A DNA stretch of 64,000 nucleotides, from NCBI RefSeq assembly GCF_042453785.1, contig NC_091676.1, forward strand, positions 1,061,501 through 1,125,500, in the 5' to 3' direction. A program made the position numbers and the translations under genes. This DNA comes from Malus domestica. Taxonomy: Eukaryota; Streptophyta; Magnoliopsida; Rosales; Rosaceae. This document shows positions 9,208 through 22,842 of this stretch, piece by piece; position 1 is the first letter of the stretch; each line of letters starts with the position of its first letter. The notes under the pieces were generated by a model, which did no database searches, was not told the DNA's origin, and saw only the letters and a list, made by a program, of their open reading frames with translations.

Positions 9208-12152
9208 AAAGAAAAAGTATACAATGTTTTTGCCTGATAGTTGAGAGTTTCTCTCTTTTGTGACCCCGCTGGGGTAGCTAGGTAGCTGCTGACTGGAATT
9301 AGAAAAGTTAAATGCATATATGCATGCATACATATATTGAATCTTGTCATTCGATCTATCCCCCACCTTTATTCTTTGATAAAATAGATGTACTAAATAA
9401 TCCCATCAGGGCATATAATCTAAGCAGATAGAGATTATGTGGAAGCTTTCTTTTCCCTCTTTCTTCTCCCACTCGAAACATTTTCAACAAGTTGCAAATT
9501 TGACCCCATATCCATGGTGTACATTAAAAGAGAGACGACAACGTCCAAAATTGATATGAAGTAGATTGAATTCCATATGAGGAATATCTTATCACCACCT
9601 ACTAAAGTTGCTAAGAAATGTGGGAACAATTTGCATTAAAATTATCTATCAAGCTATCAATTGTGACATCTTCTACAAAAAGGATGACCTCAAGCCAATA
9701 AGGCTCTTTATTTTGTAAGGGTCTTTGAGGGGGTTGGGGGGAGGGGGGACATCTACTGGACGTAGCCTTTCTCTTGTTTTGCAATGAGATTGTTTTTTCA
9801 CGACTCGAATCCTTGACATTTTGGTCTTAAGGGAGCAACCTTTATGTTGTGCCAATCGATGGGAATCTTGAACATATGTCCAATCCGTGTTTAACATTTT
9901 CTTGGAGACAACTAATCTGTTTATTATCTGGAGATTAGGTAGATGCAAAAATAAACACACAGTTGGAGAAGTATCATTGCACATGCAAATCCAAGTATTA
10001 AGGATTTAAATATATTGGTGTAAGAGTCGACGCAAATGCAATGAACCTTTGAAGCACTAAATCGTTGCTGGATTTTGTGTTGTTTGATCATGTGCAACCC
10101 CATCAATATTGGGTTTTGTAAAGCATTTAGAAAATCATTAATTCCTATGTAGACTGAAAAATGAGATACAATAACAAGATTGAAAAATGAGCTTAGGAAA
10201 TCAAGCAAGTGTCGCTATTGAACTCACTACAAATATACATCGTTCATGCGTTTGCGTGTGTCCAAAATACCTCTCATTTTCATAATTAAGAAACCGGCTA
10301 TTAATTTTTTTTCTAACACACTCAATGATATTCGCTCAAAAGCTTTAACAGTATTTCAGAGACTTGTATCAAACACAAATTTTAATAAAATTGTATTAAC
10401 GACAGCCTGATTACCAAACTAAATGGATAAAAAGCCGTTTAAAATACTAAAAACCCACATATGTGGAGTTGACTCGCATTAAACATAGGACGGATGGTTG
10501 GTTTAAAAGATTGTGTTTGAGATTTGGCATAAACATTTAGTCACGGACCTATCGACTTTGATTAACTCCATGTCTTAATTTGTTGTATGATGGGACTTGT
10601 GAACCACTCCATGCACATAATTTCACATCTACCAAGAAAATTGTTGTTGATCAAACTAAGTTTAGGTACCAAAGCCAAATCTTGGGATTTTTAAGAACAA
10701 AATACGAGTACAAATGATTGTTAAATGTTAAAACTAGAGTAATTTGTAGCATAATTAGATCATCTCCACCGAGATTAATTGAAATTTGACTCTAAATGAC
10801 ACAATAATGTTACTAGAATTATTTTGATCAACATTTAAGGGGGAGGGAGAGAACAAAGATTTGGTAAAAATCATTGTTTCTCAAGCCTAATTACTATTAA
10901 AAAAAATTAAATTTAGCTTGCGGACAACTAGTCTGCTGAAGAATTATATTGAAAAAGTATGACTGAAAATTGAATTTAAAGTGAGTTTAACTAGTTTACA
11001 TGCATAATTCCTTTTTCTTTATTTCCTAGGCACTCCTAATAAATTATAGGCAATATAAAGTAAGAATTTTTTATTGTATTCCAGAGTATGAGATACTTTA
11101 AAATTTTAACAGTTTAATCTTTGTTCAAGAGAAATACAAAAATTAAGATCTAACGCCATATTGCTATAAAACCAAACCACCAACCCACTTTTGGCGGGCG
11201 TGTGCTAACACTATTCTAGCTACTTCCCTATTTCTTGCCAAGTGGTATGGCATCGGTTTTTGGTACCCGCATGCTTCGAAATAAAAGGAAGACTCTAGGA
11301 TCAAAGCGGACGTTCTCGATTAATTTCGATTTAGGCCTCAAGTTTAGACAGATTAATCGAGTATGCCTTCTCTTGAGGGGGCTCGAGTTCGTTCATTGGC
11401 GACAATGGTCATGGTTTAAACACCCTTGATATAAAGCATAATGCATCTTGTAGGCTTGTAGCTAGCTAGCTGGGGACCTGAAATGAAAGCAATATCACAT
11501 GGCTCTATGAAACCAAATCCAGGGGACCACGTACAACAACACATGCAGAAGACAGGCGGCAGAAGGTAGAAGTACACAAGTACTACTGTGTACTAGTACT
11601 AGCTAGTTAGTGCTGCAGGGTATGGAATGGCATGGGACTGGACTCCCATCGATCGGGATGCAAATGCAAATGCTTTTATTAGGTAGACCGAGAATCAAGC
11701 TAGAGAGAGGAAAGCCAGGAAAAAAGAGAGCACTCAGGGTCCAGCAGAAAGAAGAAGAAGATGAAGCACCTGGACTGGACTGGCCTGGCCTGGCCTGGCA
11801 TGGGAGGTTGATGGACGAGGATGGCATGCATGGCATCGGTAGGGCTCAGGAGTGAGGGGGGAGGGACACGATATGATCATTAATTGTACAAAGAAAGAAA
11901 GATAATTAGACTTTTTTGTTGGGATAGAAAAAAGTGATTGGTGTGGGCTTCACCTTCACTACCAGACCACATGGCCGACATACCCACACACTTTGAGTGG
12001 CAGGAAAAATAAAGTTAGATAATGGCCTCAAACTTCGTATATGAAAGGTTGTTTCTTTCTCTAACGTCGGATTTATACTTTTAATAGTTATACCGTTATC
12101 AGTGATATTTTGTGTTAATGATATTTTAAAATTTTCATTATAATGAGTATGA
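9208..12152. other. Long intergenic stretch, no gene supported
   Basis: Short frames on the minus strand around 9435-10208 have no recognisable motif. Near 11755-11800 there is a short (TGGCC)n-like run with low-complexity flanks. I see no terminal repeats that delimit an element. Confidence 0.4.
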
Positions 12153-12157
12153 AACGT

Positions 12158-12851
12158 TGTCGCATCCTTGTCCGGACTTCCATCACATTCTGGGCTTGAC
12201 TCCACCGTATCACGATATTGTCCGCTTTAGGCCCCTACCACGCTCTCAGAGTTTTGTTTCTGGGAACTCACACAAGAACTTCCCAATGGGTAACCCATCA
12301 TGAGATTACTCTCAGGCGAACTCGCTTAACTTCACAAGAACTTCCCAGTGGGTAATCCATCATGGGATTACTCTCACAAGAACTTCCCAGTGGGTAATCC
12401 ATCATAAGATTACTCTCAGGCGAACTCGCTTAACTTCGGAGTTCCGATAGAACCTGAAGCCAGTGAGCTCCTAAAAGGCCTCGTGTTAGGTAGATATATG
12501 AATATACATATAAAGCTTACAAGATCCACTCAACCGGGCGATGTGGGATCTAACAATCCACCCCCTTAAGGGTCTGACGTTCTCGTCGGCACACTTCCGC
12601 CCAGAGATTGGTTCTGATACCAAATTGTCACATCTCTGACCGGGCCCCCATCACATCCCGGGCTCAACTCATCCGCAACATGATATTGTTCGCTTTGGAC
12701 CCCTATTACGCCCTCACGGTTTTGTTTCTAGGAACTCACACAAGAACTTTCTAGCCTGAAATTGCTCTCACGCGAACTCGCTTAACTTTGAAGTTCCGAT
12801 GGAACCCGAAGCTAATGAGCTCCCAAAAAGCCTCATGCTAGGTAGAGATGA

Positions 12852-12903
<52 letters not shown>

Positions 12904-12944
12904 CTTACATGATCCATTCCCTCAGGCTGATGTGGGATCTAACA
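12158..12944 (-). mobile_element. Complete, diverged Cassandra element with amplified 5S segment
   Basis: A perfect TSD, AACGT (12153-12157 and 12945-12949), bounds two LTRs at 12158-12555 (398 bp) and 12626-12944 (319 bp). The 70-bp internal region has the primer-binding site TGGTATCAGAACC (about 12611-12622) and a purine tract next to the other LTR. The left LTR contains three copies of the 5S-like block (CACAAGAACTTCCCA.TGGGTAA.CCATCAT), which explains its length. The right LTR carries a (TA)n expansion at about 12854-12900. The C-box-like motif is mutated to GGGTTACC. Like all Cassandra elements it is non-coding. Confidence 0.9.
12854..12900. repeat. (TA)n microsatellite inside the Cassandra LTR
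   Basis: About 23 uninterrupted TA units lie within the right LTR of the diverged Cassandra element. The left LTR has only short AT runs at the matching place. Confidence 0.9.
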
Positions 12945-12949
12945 AACGT

Positions 12950-14880
12950 TATTATAGACATTGAATTTTCGGCAAAATAAATGTTCACCAACGCATTAAA
13001 GTTTCAACATGCTAGGGTATACATGACATGCGTCACGAGTCTCATAAATCGTACACATAGATGTGACTCATCAAAATCGAATGAGTTATCAAAAAGGACA
13101 TGTGTCAACACTTGGCGGAAAAGGGATCTACACATTTCAAAGATCGCATCAGAATATTAAGTTTTAATAAAGAGATTGTAACTCTAAACTTACATTAATA
13201 CAAATATATTTATTTTGTACACGCATTTTTATTTTATTTGCCACAAAAAATTCGTGTTTACAGTCACAATAACATTGCATTTGTTAAGTGAATGTTGCTT
13301 TCGACTCTAAAACCTTTATTAACTTATTTAACTGTGCTTTTTCTTATGTTACTAATCTAATCTAATGATTCAATCACATTTATTTATAAGTTAGAGCTTT
13401 CAAATTTAACGTCGTACCAATACGAGTTTCATACTTAACAGTATTTCATAAATTTAATAGGTGTGAACGAAAATGGTCCCCATGCAATCTTCCCCTTATT
13501 CCATCAAAAGATATCCCTTTTCTGAACAAAAACCACTAAACCAGCATCGACTACTATTTAAGTGTCATTTCAAATCAGAAACGTGTCTGAAGACTTCCAT
13601 TTCGTTGGAAAGAGATCTTCGGATCTCTGCCTTCAAAATTCAAGGGTCAAATAATTTAGATCTTTGAAATTTGATCAAACGGTAAAAATTATTGTAGTTT
13701 TAAAATTTTCTACTAATTTCTTTATTTTTAATCGTTGGATCAAATTTTAAAGATCCGAATCACTTAATCTTTGAGTTTTAAAGGAGATCCATAGACGATC
13801 TCTTTCCGATTTCGTTCTCCTCATTCGTACAACATTTCTCATATCAATTAACAACTTAATCTAATAATAAAACATTCATCTCCAAAACTTACAATTATGA
13901 TCTTAAAAAAATAATTGTAAACTAAAAATATTTTGAAAATGTAAAATTTAAGAAACAAAAATTATCATGCACTCATTTTTATTGGAAATACTATAGTATA
14001 TTTTTTGTTTGAATAGAAAATTTATAATATATTAGAAAATATAAAACATGGCGAATTTAGAAAACTTAAAATTTGCCCCATAGTCATATTTTCTTATCCA
14101 AATCTGGTATATCAATTGAAAAAGGGGTTTGGTTTCATGAAAGAAAGAAAAAATAGATGGGGTATTTTCGGAATTTAATATAGAAATTCCGGGCTTAATG
14201 TAAATTAGAGGGAATGAGATCTCCATGTCATTATCCCAAAGATATCATACGTGATTGCGATTTTTGGACTTCCATTCGCCCAATTGGATTCATATTAAAA
14301 TCCTAAACATATTACACACTACCTTTTTGAAAAACAAAGGAAGTTGAAGCAATTTAACAATGATTTGAATGGAAAAGGGAATACATAACTCGGAAGATGA
14401 GTTCAGCATACATTTTTCGAACTTCTTTTTGCCTGATTGTGTCTAATATTCTTCTTTATTTATATTATTTGATTCTCTTTTAGCATTAATTTAATTGTAT
14501 CGATGTTCCTTGAACTTGAATTTTACCGTTAAATGTCAGAAATAAACAGAAATGCGGCCAAATAGGTAGAGTAATTAAAATGTCCAAATAGTTATAGGGT
14601 GATTAACACACGCACAAGAAATTAAACGAAAACTGGAAAAGGCAGACATCATGTCAGATTCCTTCTGATGTTTAAATGGGCAATTATGCCTTCCCCTGAG
14701 ACTCTTTCCATCTGATTTTTCACTGTTTAAAACATAAAGCACCAGAAAAACGTAGCCCATTTGGGTTTTTGCTTTTTAAAAGGGTCAGAGTCAGACACCC
14801 ATCAAAATATTTCAGTTGGATTTCAAAAGTTTGGACTATCAGCTTCAATGTGAGCTCAGAAAATTAGCAAAGCAAACAAC
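12950..14880. other. Intergenic, AT-rich, distal upstream of AHK4
   Basis: No coding frame with recognisable motifs was seen, and no paired terminal repeats. It may hold distal regulatory sequence of the downstream gene, which cannot be judged from sequence alone. Confidence 0.4.
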
Positions 14881-14910
14881 AGAGAGAGAGAGAGAGGGAG
14901 AGAGAGAGAG
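14881..14910. repeat. (GA)n microsatellite in the AHK4 upstream region
   Basis: A near-perfect GA run interrupted once by GG. Further CT runs follow at about 15264-15300 and 15660-15672. Such GA/CT tracts are common in plant promoters and leaders. Confidence 0.85.
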
Positions 14911-15323
14911 TGTGGTGCAAGATGCAATATTATAAGGAAAGAATACAGAGAGGGAGGGGAGAGAGAGGGGAAATTAGTTTATAATGTGGGGTGGTAGAGA
15001 TGGGGAGACAAGAGCGTATCTCTGAAAATCCAAAAAATTCGATTCAGTTTGGTTTCTTTAAAAAAATAGAGCATAAAAAGTCATCAAAACTACTATTTTA
15101 CGCTGAAAAATATAAAAATAAAGAAAAAAATCCTCAGATCAGGACGACCCAATACTCCTTTTCTATTAGACATTCATTGTACTGCATCAAGCCACCATCT
15201 TTCTATAATTGTTAGAGGTGAAGATCGTTTCTTTGAAGACCCCCATTTCTTATTTCTTTTGTTTCTCTCTCTAGAATTCTCTCTCTATCTCTCTCTCAAA
15301 CTCTTGTGGTGTGCATTCCTGTG

Positions 15324-15863
15324 ATGTGTGCTGAGCTTAGCTGTGTGTGTTTTGATTATTATATGGTGGGAAAACAGTGAACGTGCTTCTTCTTTGTCTG
15401 GAAGCCTCTAACTAAGCTTCACGCTTTGAGATGGCATGATTGGAGCTCTCTGTGTTTTTTTATTCCTTAAAAAATGATTTTTTGTTTAGCATTCACAGCC
15501 TGAGACAGACCATTTTCTAGAGAGAGAGAGAGAGGAGCGAGGAGAGAGAAATACTAAGACTACTTTGGAATTTGAGCTTTGTTTTCCTTTCCCCATCTTT
15601 TGAGAGCCATGCTTGTCTCTGTGAATTGAGAAAGAATCCTTCTTTTCGAGTTCTGGGTCTCTCTCTCTCTTGACCTTTTACAATAGTACAATGGGGTTTC
15701 AGTGAGAGAGGGAAGAAGAAAGTCCACACCCCCACAGTAGGAGATATGTTTCTTCATTTGCTCATATTTTGCTTGTGCTTTCAGAAAAAAAGTTTCAGAA
15801 AAAATAAGCACTAAAATAAGCACTTTTAAGAACGTGGGTTCTCTTTTTTAAAGATTAGTTATG
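15324..15863 (+). promoter_or_regulatory. uORF-rich leader of the AHK4 gene
   Basis: Several short upstream ORFs precede the main start. One runs from ATG 15324 to TGA 15378-15380 (18 codons). Others start at ATGs near 15431, 15474, 15608, 15691 and 15746. The last possible one, ATG-AGA-TGA at 15861-15869, overlaps the main ATG at 15866. If this region is transcribed and unspliced it would dampen translation. The transcription start is not known, so this remains inference. Confidence 0.4.
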
Positions 15864-15865
15864 AG

Positions 15866-18800
15866 ATGAGCAAAGAGGAAACAAGAAGAAGAATCAAAGA
15901 AATTGGTTTAGTGCTGATGGGTGGGAAGACGAAGATGCAGCGCCACCACCCAGTGGCTGTGAGGTTGAATGAGCAAATAGGGGCCAAGAAAGGCTACACC
16001 TTTGTGCAGGCACACAGGGCTTGGTTCCCAAAACTTTTCTTTCTTTGGGTTGTTGTGATGCTTCTCTTGGGCTGGTTAACCTACTCTTACATGGATGCTG
16101 ATAACAAAGTGAGAAGGGTAGAAGTTCTTGGTAGCATGTGTGATCAGAGAGCAAGAATGCTGCAGGATCAGTTCAGTGTTAGTGTTAATCATGTGCATGC
16201 CCTTGCAATCCTTGTTTCCACCTTCCATTACTACAAGAACCCTTCTGCAATTGATCAGGTATGTTTGTGCTTCAATTTTGATCAAAATTTCTCTAACTAA
16301 TTGTACAGTTGGTTTATTTAAGACAATTAGTTTCTCAATTTTTATGATGATTTGAATGTGGTTCTACTGGTTTGAGCTTTTGTGTGATTTGGGTTCTCTA
16401 TTGGGGAAAATGCAGGAAACATTTGCTGAATACACTGCCAGAACCGCCTTCGAGAGACCTCTTTTGAGTGGGGTGGCCTATGCACAGAGAGTGCTTGATT
16501 CGGATAGGGAAAAGTTCGAAAACCAACATGGATGGACAATAAAGACAATGGGGAAGGAACCATCGCCCAACCGAGATGAGTATGCGCCTGTAATTTTTTC
16601 ACAGGAAACCGTCTCTTACATTGAGTCACTTGATATGATGTCTGGGGAGGTAACTATAGGATGTGTTTACTTTCACTTTGTTTATCTTGTTGAACTCTAT
16701 GGCATTAATCGGAGCATTCGTTAGGCGCGTTTCATTTGACCTTTAATTTTTCCACTACATGATGCAGGAGGACAGAGAAAACATTTTGAGGGCTAGAGCT
16801 ACTGGAAAAGCTGTTCTAACAAGCCCATTTAGGCTGCTGGGTTCTCATCATCTTGGTGTTGTATTGACTTTCCCTGTTTACAAATCGAAGCTCCCTCCAA
16901 ACCCAACTGTGGAGCAGCGCATTCAGGCGGCTGTTGGGTAAGTTGGCATACAACTATAGAACTATGAAAACCCTCTTTCAGTTGCTTTTTGCATGCTGTT
17001 ACCTGCATATACTTTAGCCAATTCCATGTGCATCTGCCACAGAAGTTAGCAACCTACGGGATGGTTCATTTGATTCTGTATAAAATGCAGGTACCTTGGT
17101 GGTGCCTTTGATATTGAGTCCCTTGTGGAGAATTTGCTTGGCCAACTTGCGGGGAATCAAGCCATTCAGGTTTATGTGTATGATGTTACAAACACTTCTG
17201 ATCCCCTAATCATGTATGGTCACCAATATCAAGATGGTGACACATCTCTTCTGCATGAAAGCAAGCTGGATTTCGGAGATCCTTACCGGAAGCATCAGAT
17301 GATATGTAGGTAAGGGCAACCATTCAATAACTAATGAGAGATGGAGAGTTTCAGTGGTTATGCCATGCTAATACGCGTAATTGGATTCTTGAGCAGATAT
17401 CATCAGAGGGCACCCACGTCATGGACAGCGATTAACACTGCATTCTTGTTCTGTGTGATTGGGTTTTTAGTTGGCTATATCTTATATGGAGCAGCAATGC
17501 ACATTGTTAAAGTTGAGGATGATTTCCGTGAAATGGAGGAATTAAAAGTTCGAGCAGAAGCTGCTGATGTTGCCAAGTCCCAGGTACTGTTTTCAACATT
17601 TCCCCAAACATTGCTCATTCCTCAATGGCATGTTTTTGATATGTTGTCTTATTTTTTTTTCATGCCAGTTTCTTGCTACCGTTTCTCATGAAATAAGAAC
17701 GCCCATGAACGGAATCCTAGGTAAGCTAACAGATCTCCCAATTTTAACATTTTATTTTCAGAATGACATTATGGTACGAGTCCGAAAATGTACTTTTGCA
17801 AGAGATAAAATCTTTATTTTTCGATGATTGCAGGAATGCTTGCCTTGCTTTTAGATACAGCTCTAAGTTCGACCCAGATGGATTATGCTCGAACGGCTCA
17901 AGCTTGTGGAAAGGCTTTGATAACATTAATAAATGAGGTGCTTGACCGGGCAAAGATTGATGCTGGCAAGCTAGAGCTGGAAGAAGTTCCATTTGGCATT
18001 CGGTCAATACTAGATGATGTTCTATCTTTATTTTCTGAAAAATCTAGAAATAAGGGTATAGAGGTAAGCCTCAATGTCTTCAGCTCAGATTTACTGCAAT
18101 GGTTTTGTAGTTATTAAATTGTGGTGTGGTGATGGTGATAGTTCTTAAATTCTGAAATATGAACTGTCATAATTTATAATATCATGTTTCATCGTCAAAT
18201 CTCCTAATTCCGATTTATATTTGGGATGTGAAGCTAGCAGTATTTGTGTCCGATAAAGTTCCAGACATTTTTATGGGAGATCCAGGGAGATTCAGACAGA
18301 TAATTACAAATCTAGTGGGCAACTCTATTAAAGTAAGTGGAAGTTTCATTTTTTATTTTTAACTTTCAGTAACAGGATTCATTAAAATCTTTGGTTTGTC
18401 CTGCTCTGGTTAGTGATCAAAGAAAACTTATGTTTGAGTTCTACATTTGGCAGTTCACTGAACGAGGACATATATTTGTCAAAGTTCATCTAGCTGAGCC
18501 CTCAAAGGTGATGATAAATGGGAAATCAGAGACTTACTTGAACGGAGGATCAGATGAAGGTGTGCTGACATCCGATGGCCATCAGTTTAAAACTTTAAGT
18601 GGGTGTGAAGCAGCTAATGACTGGAATAGTTGGGATAAGTTTAAGCATCTGGTGTCTGATGAAGAATACAGAGCCGATGTTGTTGAAGCTTCTGAGCAGG
18701 TCACGTTGATGGTTTCTGTGGAGGATACAGGGATAGGTATACCGTTAGCTGCCCAGGAACGTGTTTTTATGCCCTTCATGCAGGCAGACAGTTCAACCTC

Positions 18801-20210
18801 TAGACATTATGGAGGAACTGGTATTGGCTTGAGCATCAGTAAGTGTCTGGTTGAACTGATGGGTGGTCAGATAAAATTTGTAAGTCTACCTCGCGTTGGG
18901 AGTACATTTTCTTTCACCGCTAATTTTAGGAGGTGCAAGAAAAATGCATTTAGTGACATGAAAAAACCTAATCCTGAGGATCTACCTTCTAGTTTTAGAG
19001 GATTGCGAGCAATAGTAGTTGATGGAAAACTTGTGAGAGCTGCTGTAACCAAATACCACTTAAAGAGACTTGGAATCCTTGTGGAAGTAGCGAGCAGCAT
19101 CAAGATGGCTGTTGCTTCATGTGGAAGAAATGGTGCTGCGGCATCCGGGTACGTTTACTTTTGCTACATCTTTAAAGTTTTTAAGGGGTTTAATATTTAC
19201 TGTGATAAAACTATAACAATGTGGCAATTCAGTATTACCTTATTAACTGCTATGAAAGGTAGACTTTGGAAAACTGAAAAAAAAAGGTAAGACTTTGGAA
19301 ATAAGTAGGATTTGATTAACTGAATTGAACTGCTTCATTATTTATGACAGGAAAAGTATCCAGCCAGATATAGTTCTAGTTGAGAAGGATTCATGGATTT
19401 CTGGTGAAGAACATGATCTTAATGTGCAGAAATTGGATTGGAAACAGAATGGTCATGCGTTTAAGCTGCCAAAAATGATCCTTCTTGCAACCAATAATCT
19501 TAGTCAAGCTGAATCTGATAAGGTAAGGGCGGCAGGTTTTGCGGATACCGTAATTATGAAACCTTTGAGGGCTAGTATGGTGGCTGCGTGTCTTCAAGAG
19601 GTCCTGGGCATAGGAAAGAAGAGGCAACCAGGGAGAGTGGTGCCTAATGGATCTAACGTCCTCCAAAGTCTGCTCTGTGGGAAGAAAATTTTGGTGGTTG
19701 ATGACAATTTGGTAAACAGGAGAGTTGCTGCTGGTGCACTGAAGAAGTTTGGTGCTAATGTAGAGTGTGTTGATAGTGGCAAAGCTGCATTGGCGTTGCT
19801 TCAATTACCGCACAATTTTGATGCTTGCTTCATGGATATTCAAATGCCTGAAATGGATGGGTATGTTTCGGTGTTTCAGTTACTACATTCTAGATTCGGA
19901 ATGCCCGTATTGCTAGCATTTGTGCTTGACCAAGTTGGAATTGTTGTTTACAAATGTTACTTTTGATTGCAGGTTTGAGGCAACACGCAGAATCCGGCAG
20001 ATGGAGAGCAAGGCAAATGTTGAGACGAATGGTGGATTTGAAGCACTTGCAAGAAGGGGTGACTGGCATTTGCCTGTATTAGCTATGACGGCGGATGTTA
20101 TTCATGCCACCTACGATGAGTGCCTGAAGTGTGGGATGGATGGATACGTCTCAAAGCCCTTCGAGGAAGAGAATCTCTATCAAGCCGTTGCCAAGTTCTT
20201 CAAAACTTAA
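15866..20210 (+). CDS. AHK4: Cytokinin receptor histidine kinase, AHK4/CRE1/WOL type (11 exons)
   Basis: Exons: 15866-16258, 16416-16649, 16768-16937, 17091-17309, 17397-17583, 17669-17720, 17834-18063, 18234-18332, 18454-19148, 19351-19860, 19973-20210. All introns are GT-AG with consistent phases, giving 1008 aa. Transmembrane segments at about 57-76 and 352-373 flank a CHASE domain that binds cytokinin, outside or in the ER lumen. Next come the H-box [15 protein letters not shown] (His408), N-box (Asn525), G boxes VEDTGIGI and GGTGIGLS (about 617-653), a degenerate pseudo-receiver, and a true receiver with Asp877/Asp878, phospho-acceptor Asp922 ([10 protein letters not shown]) and Lys991. 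The kinase phosphorylates itself and passes phosphate through HPt proteins to response regulators. Start choice rests on the first in-frame ATG; internal Met18 and Met24 are alternatives. Residues match the AHK4 branch closely. Confidence 0.95.
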
Positions 20211-21090
20211 AACAGCCTCAGACTCGCAACAAGAATTGTCAAAACTCAAAACCTGCAGACATCTTTGTTGGTCGGATGTTACCAGCAATTTTTTGATATT
20301 CTGCAGAGACAACGTCGGCTGTTGATCCTAAAAGTCCTAGAATTTTGATGATTCGTAATGGCTTGAATACAGGTTCGAGGAATCATTTCTAACTAAAATT
20401 TTAACTCGATTCGGTATATCCACGCACATGTATACTACTACAAACCTCCATTTCCCACTTCGTATGTATGTATAGTAGTAGGATGATCCTTAGAAAAGGG
20501 GAGGAGCAAAATGTGTAAATGTTATATTTTTTTGCATGCCTTGTTTGAATCTTTCTTCTGAGTTCTGAGGAAAAGGGTTTCAATGCCTTCGATTTGTACC
20601 ATTCTTTTTGTACAACTGATTCAATGTTTTGCATTTAGACTTTTTGTGGATAATTGAAGGTACCATAATTGACATGGGTAACGATTACTTAGGGCCGTTT
20701 GATAATTATTTTGATTCGAGTTCTTTTTGTTTTGTTGAAATATTGTTCTCAAATGTTCCCTTAATTCAGTATCTGACGGTCAAATATGCGACTAGAAAGA
20801 GAGAATGTCATATTTGATCATATTAGAATGTTAGACGATGAATGGATTTAAGTAAATGCATGTATAGGCATGCTGGTCCAAACCCGAAAATGCAAGAACA
20901 AAAGGCATGTTGGGCTTATGGACTTCGCATTTTTTTTGGGCTTCAGGGCTTGTGCGTTGTGAGATTTCAATTGGGCTTTTGTCCACATCCTCTCAAATAT
21001 TAATGGAATAATTTTAATTTAGAGAAATCCGAAAACAATTATTTTTCAAATCCATAAATAAAAATATTACTTTCATCACATTTTATCATC

Positions 21091-21412
21091 TCTAATAGCA
21101 TATGGGTACACACAAAATGTGTGAGAAATTTTTTTATTTTTATTTTTGAAATAGAAGGAGAGAGAGAGAGTGATAGAGAATGTGGGAGTAAGAAGTTTTT
21201 TTTTATTTTTTTTATTTTTTTATTTTTTAATTGGAGAAATGTTAGGATTACATGTAAGTGAGGTTTTGAAAAAAAAAAACACAGCAAAATTTGGTTATGT
21301 GAAATTACATTTCTACCTCATATTTCTTATTCATGTTCTTTTTTTAATTAGAATGTTAAACTGATAATTTCATAGAATTTTGATTCACAATGAGTATTTT
21401 ATTAATTAATAG
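21091..21412. other. Insertion present only in duplication unit 1
   Basis: Unit 2 reads CATCTCTATGATAAAAGG where unit 1 has about 320 extra bases between CATCTCTA and ATAATAAAAGG. The insert is very AT-rich with poly-T runs. It carries ATGTTAGGATTACATG, similar to an end of the MITE at 52478. It is probably a transposon insertion after the duplication, or a deletion in unit 2. Confidence 0.5.
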
Positions 21413-22842
21413 AGATAATAAAAGGTGGGATCCACCAAAACATGGTAAGTCTAGCATTACTCTTATTATTGTAATTTTCCCGTGTTTTGTATATCGTTGA
21501 CATTTGATCGTTATGCCGTGAATTTTCAATCCGCATTTCACTATTTTTTTTTTCATTTAGTTCAACAATTTAAATTGAATATTTGGTTATTTTAACCAAA
21601 TTATTTTTAATGTTTTTTTAATCTATTTGATTACTTGACCTAATTTAATCTCTTTTTTATTATTAAAATGCATATTATTATTAAAGAGAACGAATATGAT
21701 TTGAAACTATTACAATAATTTAAAGAAAGAGAGTTTCAAAATGGAATGCATAAATAAAAATCCAACATCTTTTCAACAAGAATATTTGATAGAACAGACA
21801 CGACTAGAATAGACACGCACAAACACAAATTAGGGTTTTGGGGTTTCTAGTGACATTCTAAGTTTGGCCAATTCAATATATACTTTTCAGTCGGTAAACC
21901 AAAGCAAATATTTTGTGTGGCATGCAATATTTAAGTTAGCATTATATTATAATAAATATAGAATATTGGCTTTTCCATCAATTTTTATCATGTGGACAAG
22001 TTACATCGGACCAGGATATTGGTCTAAGTTTATTGTCAATTTGTCACCGATGTCCCACCTTTGGATGGTCCATATAATATTTCGACGTTATCTTCTTCGT
22101 CGACATCTCTACCATGTAATCATTTTATGCAGCCGACCCGACCCAACCCAACTTCGTCGACATCAGTTGTCCCCATTTTTCCAAAAAAAAGGCCTATTTT
22201 TGTTTTGGTTTTGCTGTCCATTCAGACATTGCATCTCTACCTCTTGAACGTATCTAAATATCGCAATATATGATTGAGCTATTTATAATTATGTTCACGA
22301 TAGCAACTTATATGATACAGTTTGCAATATATGATTGGGCTATTTATAATCATGTTCACGAGAACAACTTATATGATACAGTTATATATCACAAAAATAA
22401 AAATTAACATTTATATTGTGTAATTAGTCCAAAACGTGTAGAGAACGATGAATTATTGTCGTAGAAGTCATTCTCCCCATCAGAAAATTGAGATTGGAAT
22501 AATACCAGAAAAATAGTAAGATGGGACATGGGAGATAGCAAAGCTCTTACCAAAGTCTAAACCAAAACAAGAAATTTGTAATCAAAACCGACACATACTA
22601 TGATACTATACTCCTCTTTCCTTTTCCATTTTATTTCCTTCAATTTCTTTCAATCGTTACGACAGCTTGTTTTTCTCTGTTCCCAAACACTACCCAACCG
22701 AAAACCAGAGTATCATTCAAAGACCCATTTCTCCGCCGTTTCTCCTCCCATAAACCCTAGAGATTTCTGCTCTTCTTTTCTTTGTCAAAGTCTGTATCTT
22801 TTTTCTTTTCATCGACTTTCTTATATTTTTTCTGAAAAAAAA

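Noticed and set aside
9435..10208. Possible small genes on the minus strand
   Set aside because: Hydrophobic, AT-driven frames without motifs, and no splice model joins them.
11603..11855. Overlapping frames on both strands near a TGGCC repeat
   Set aside because: Low complexity, no start context or homology that I recognise.
22600..22842. 81-codon N-terminal extension of TMK copy A
   Set aside because: Copy B has no equivalent in-frame extension. The conserved start with a signal peptide is at 22843.
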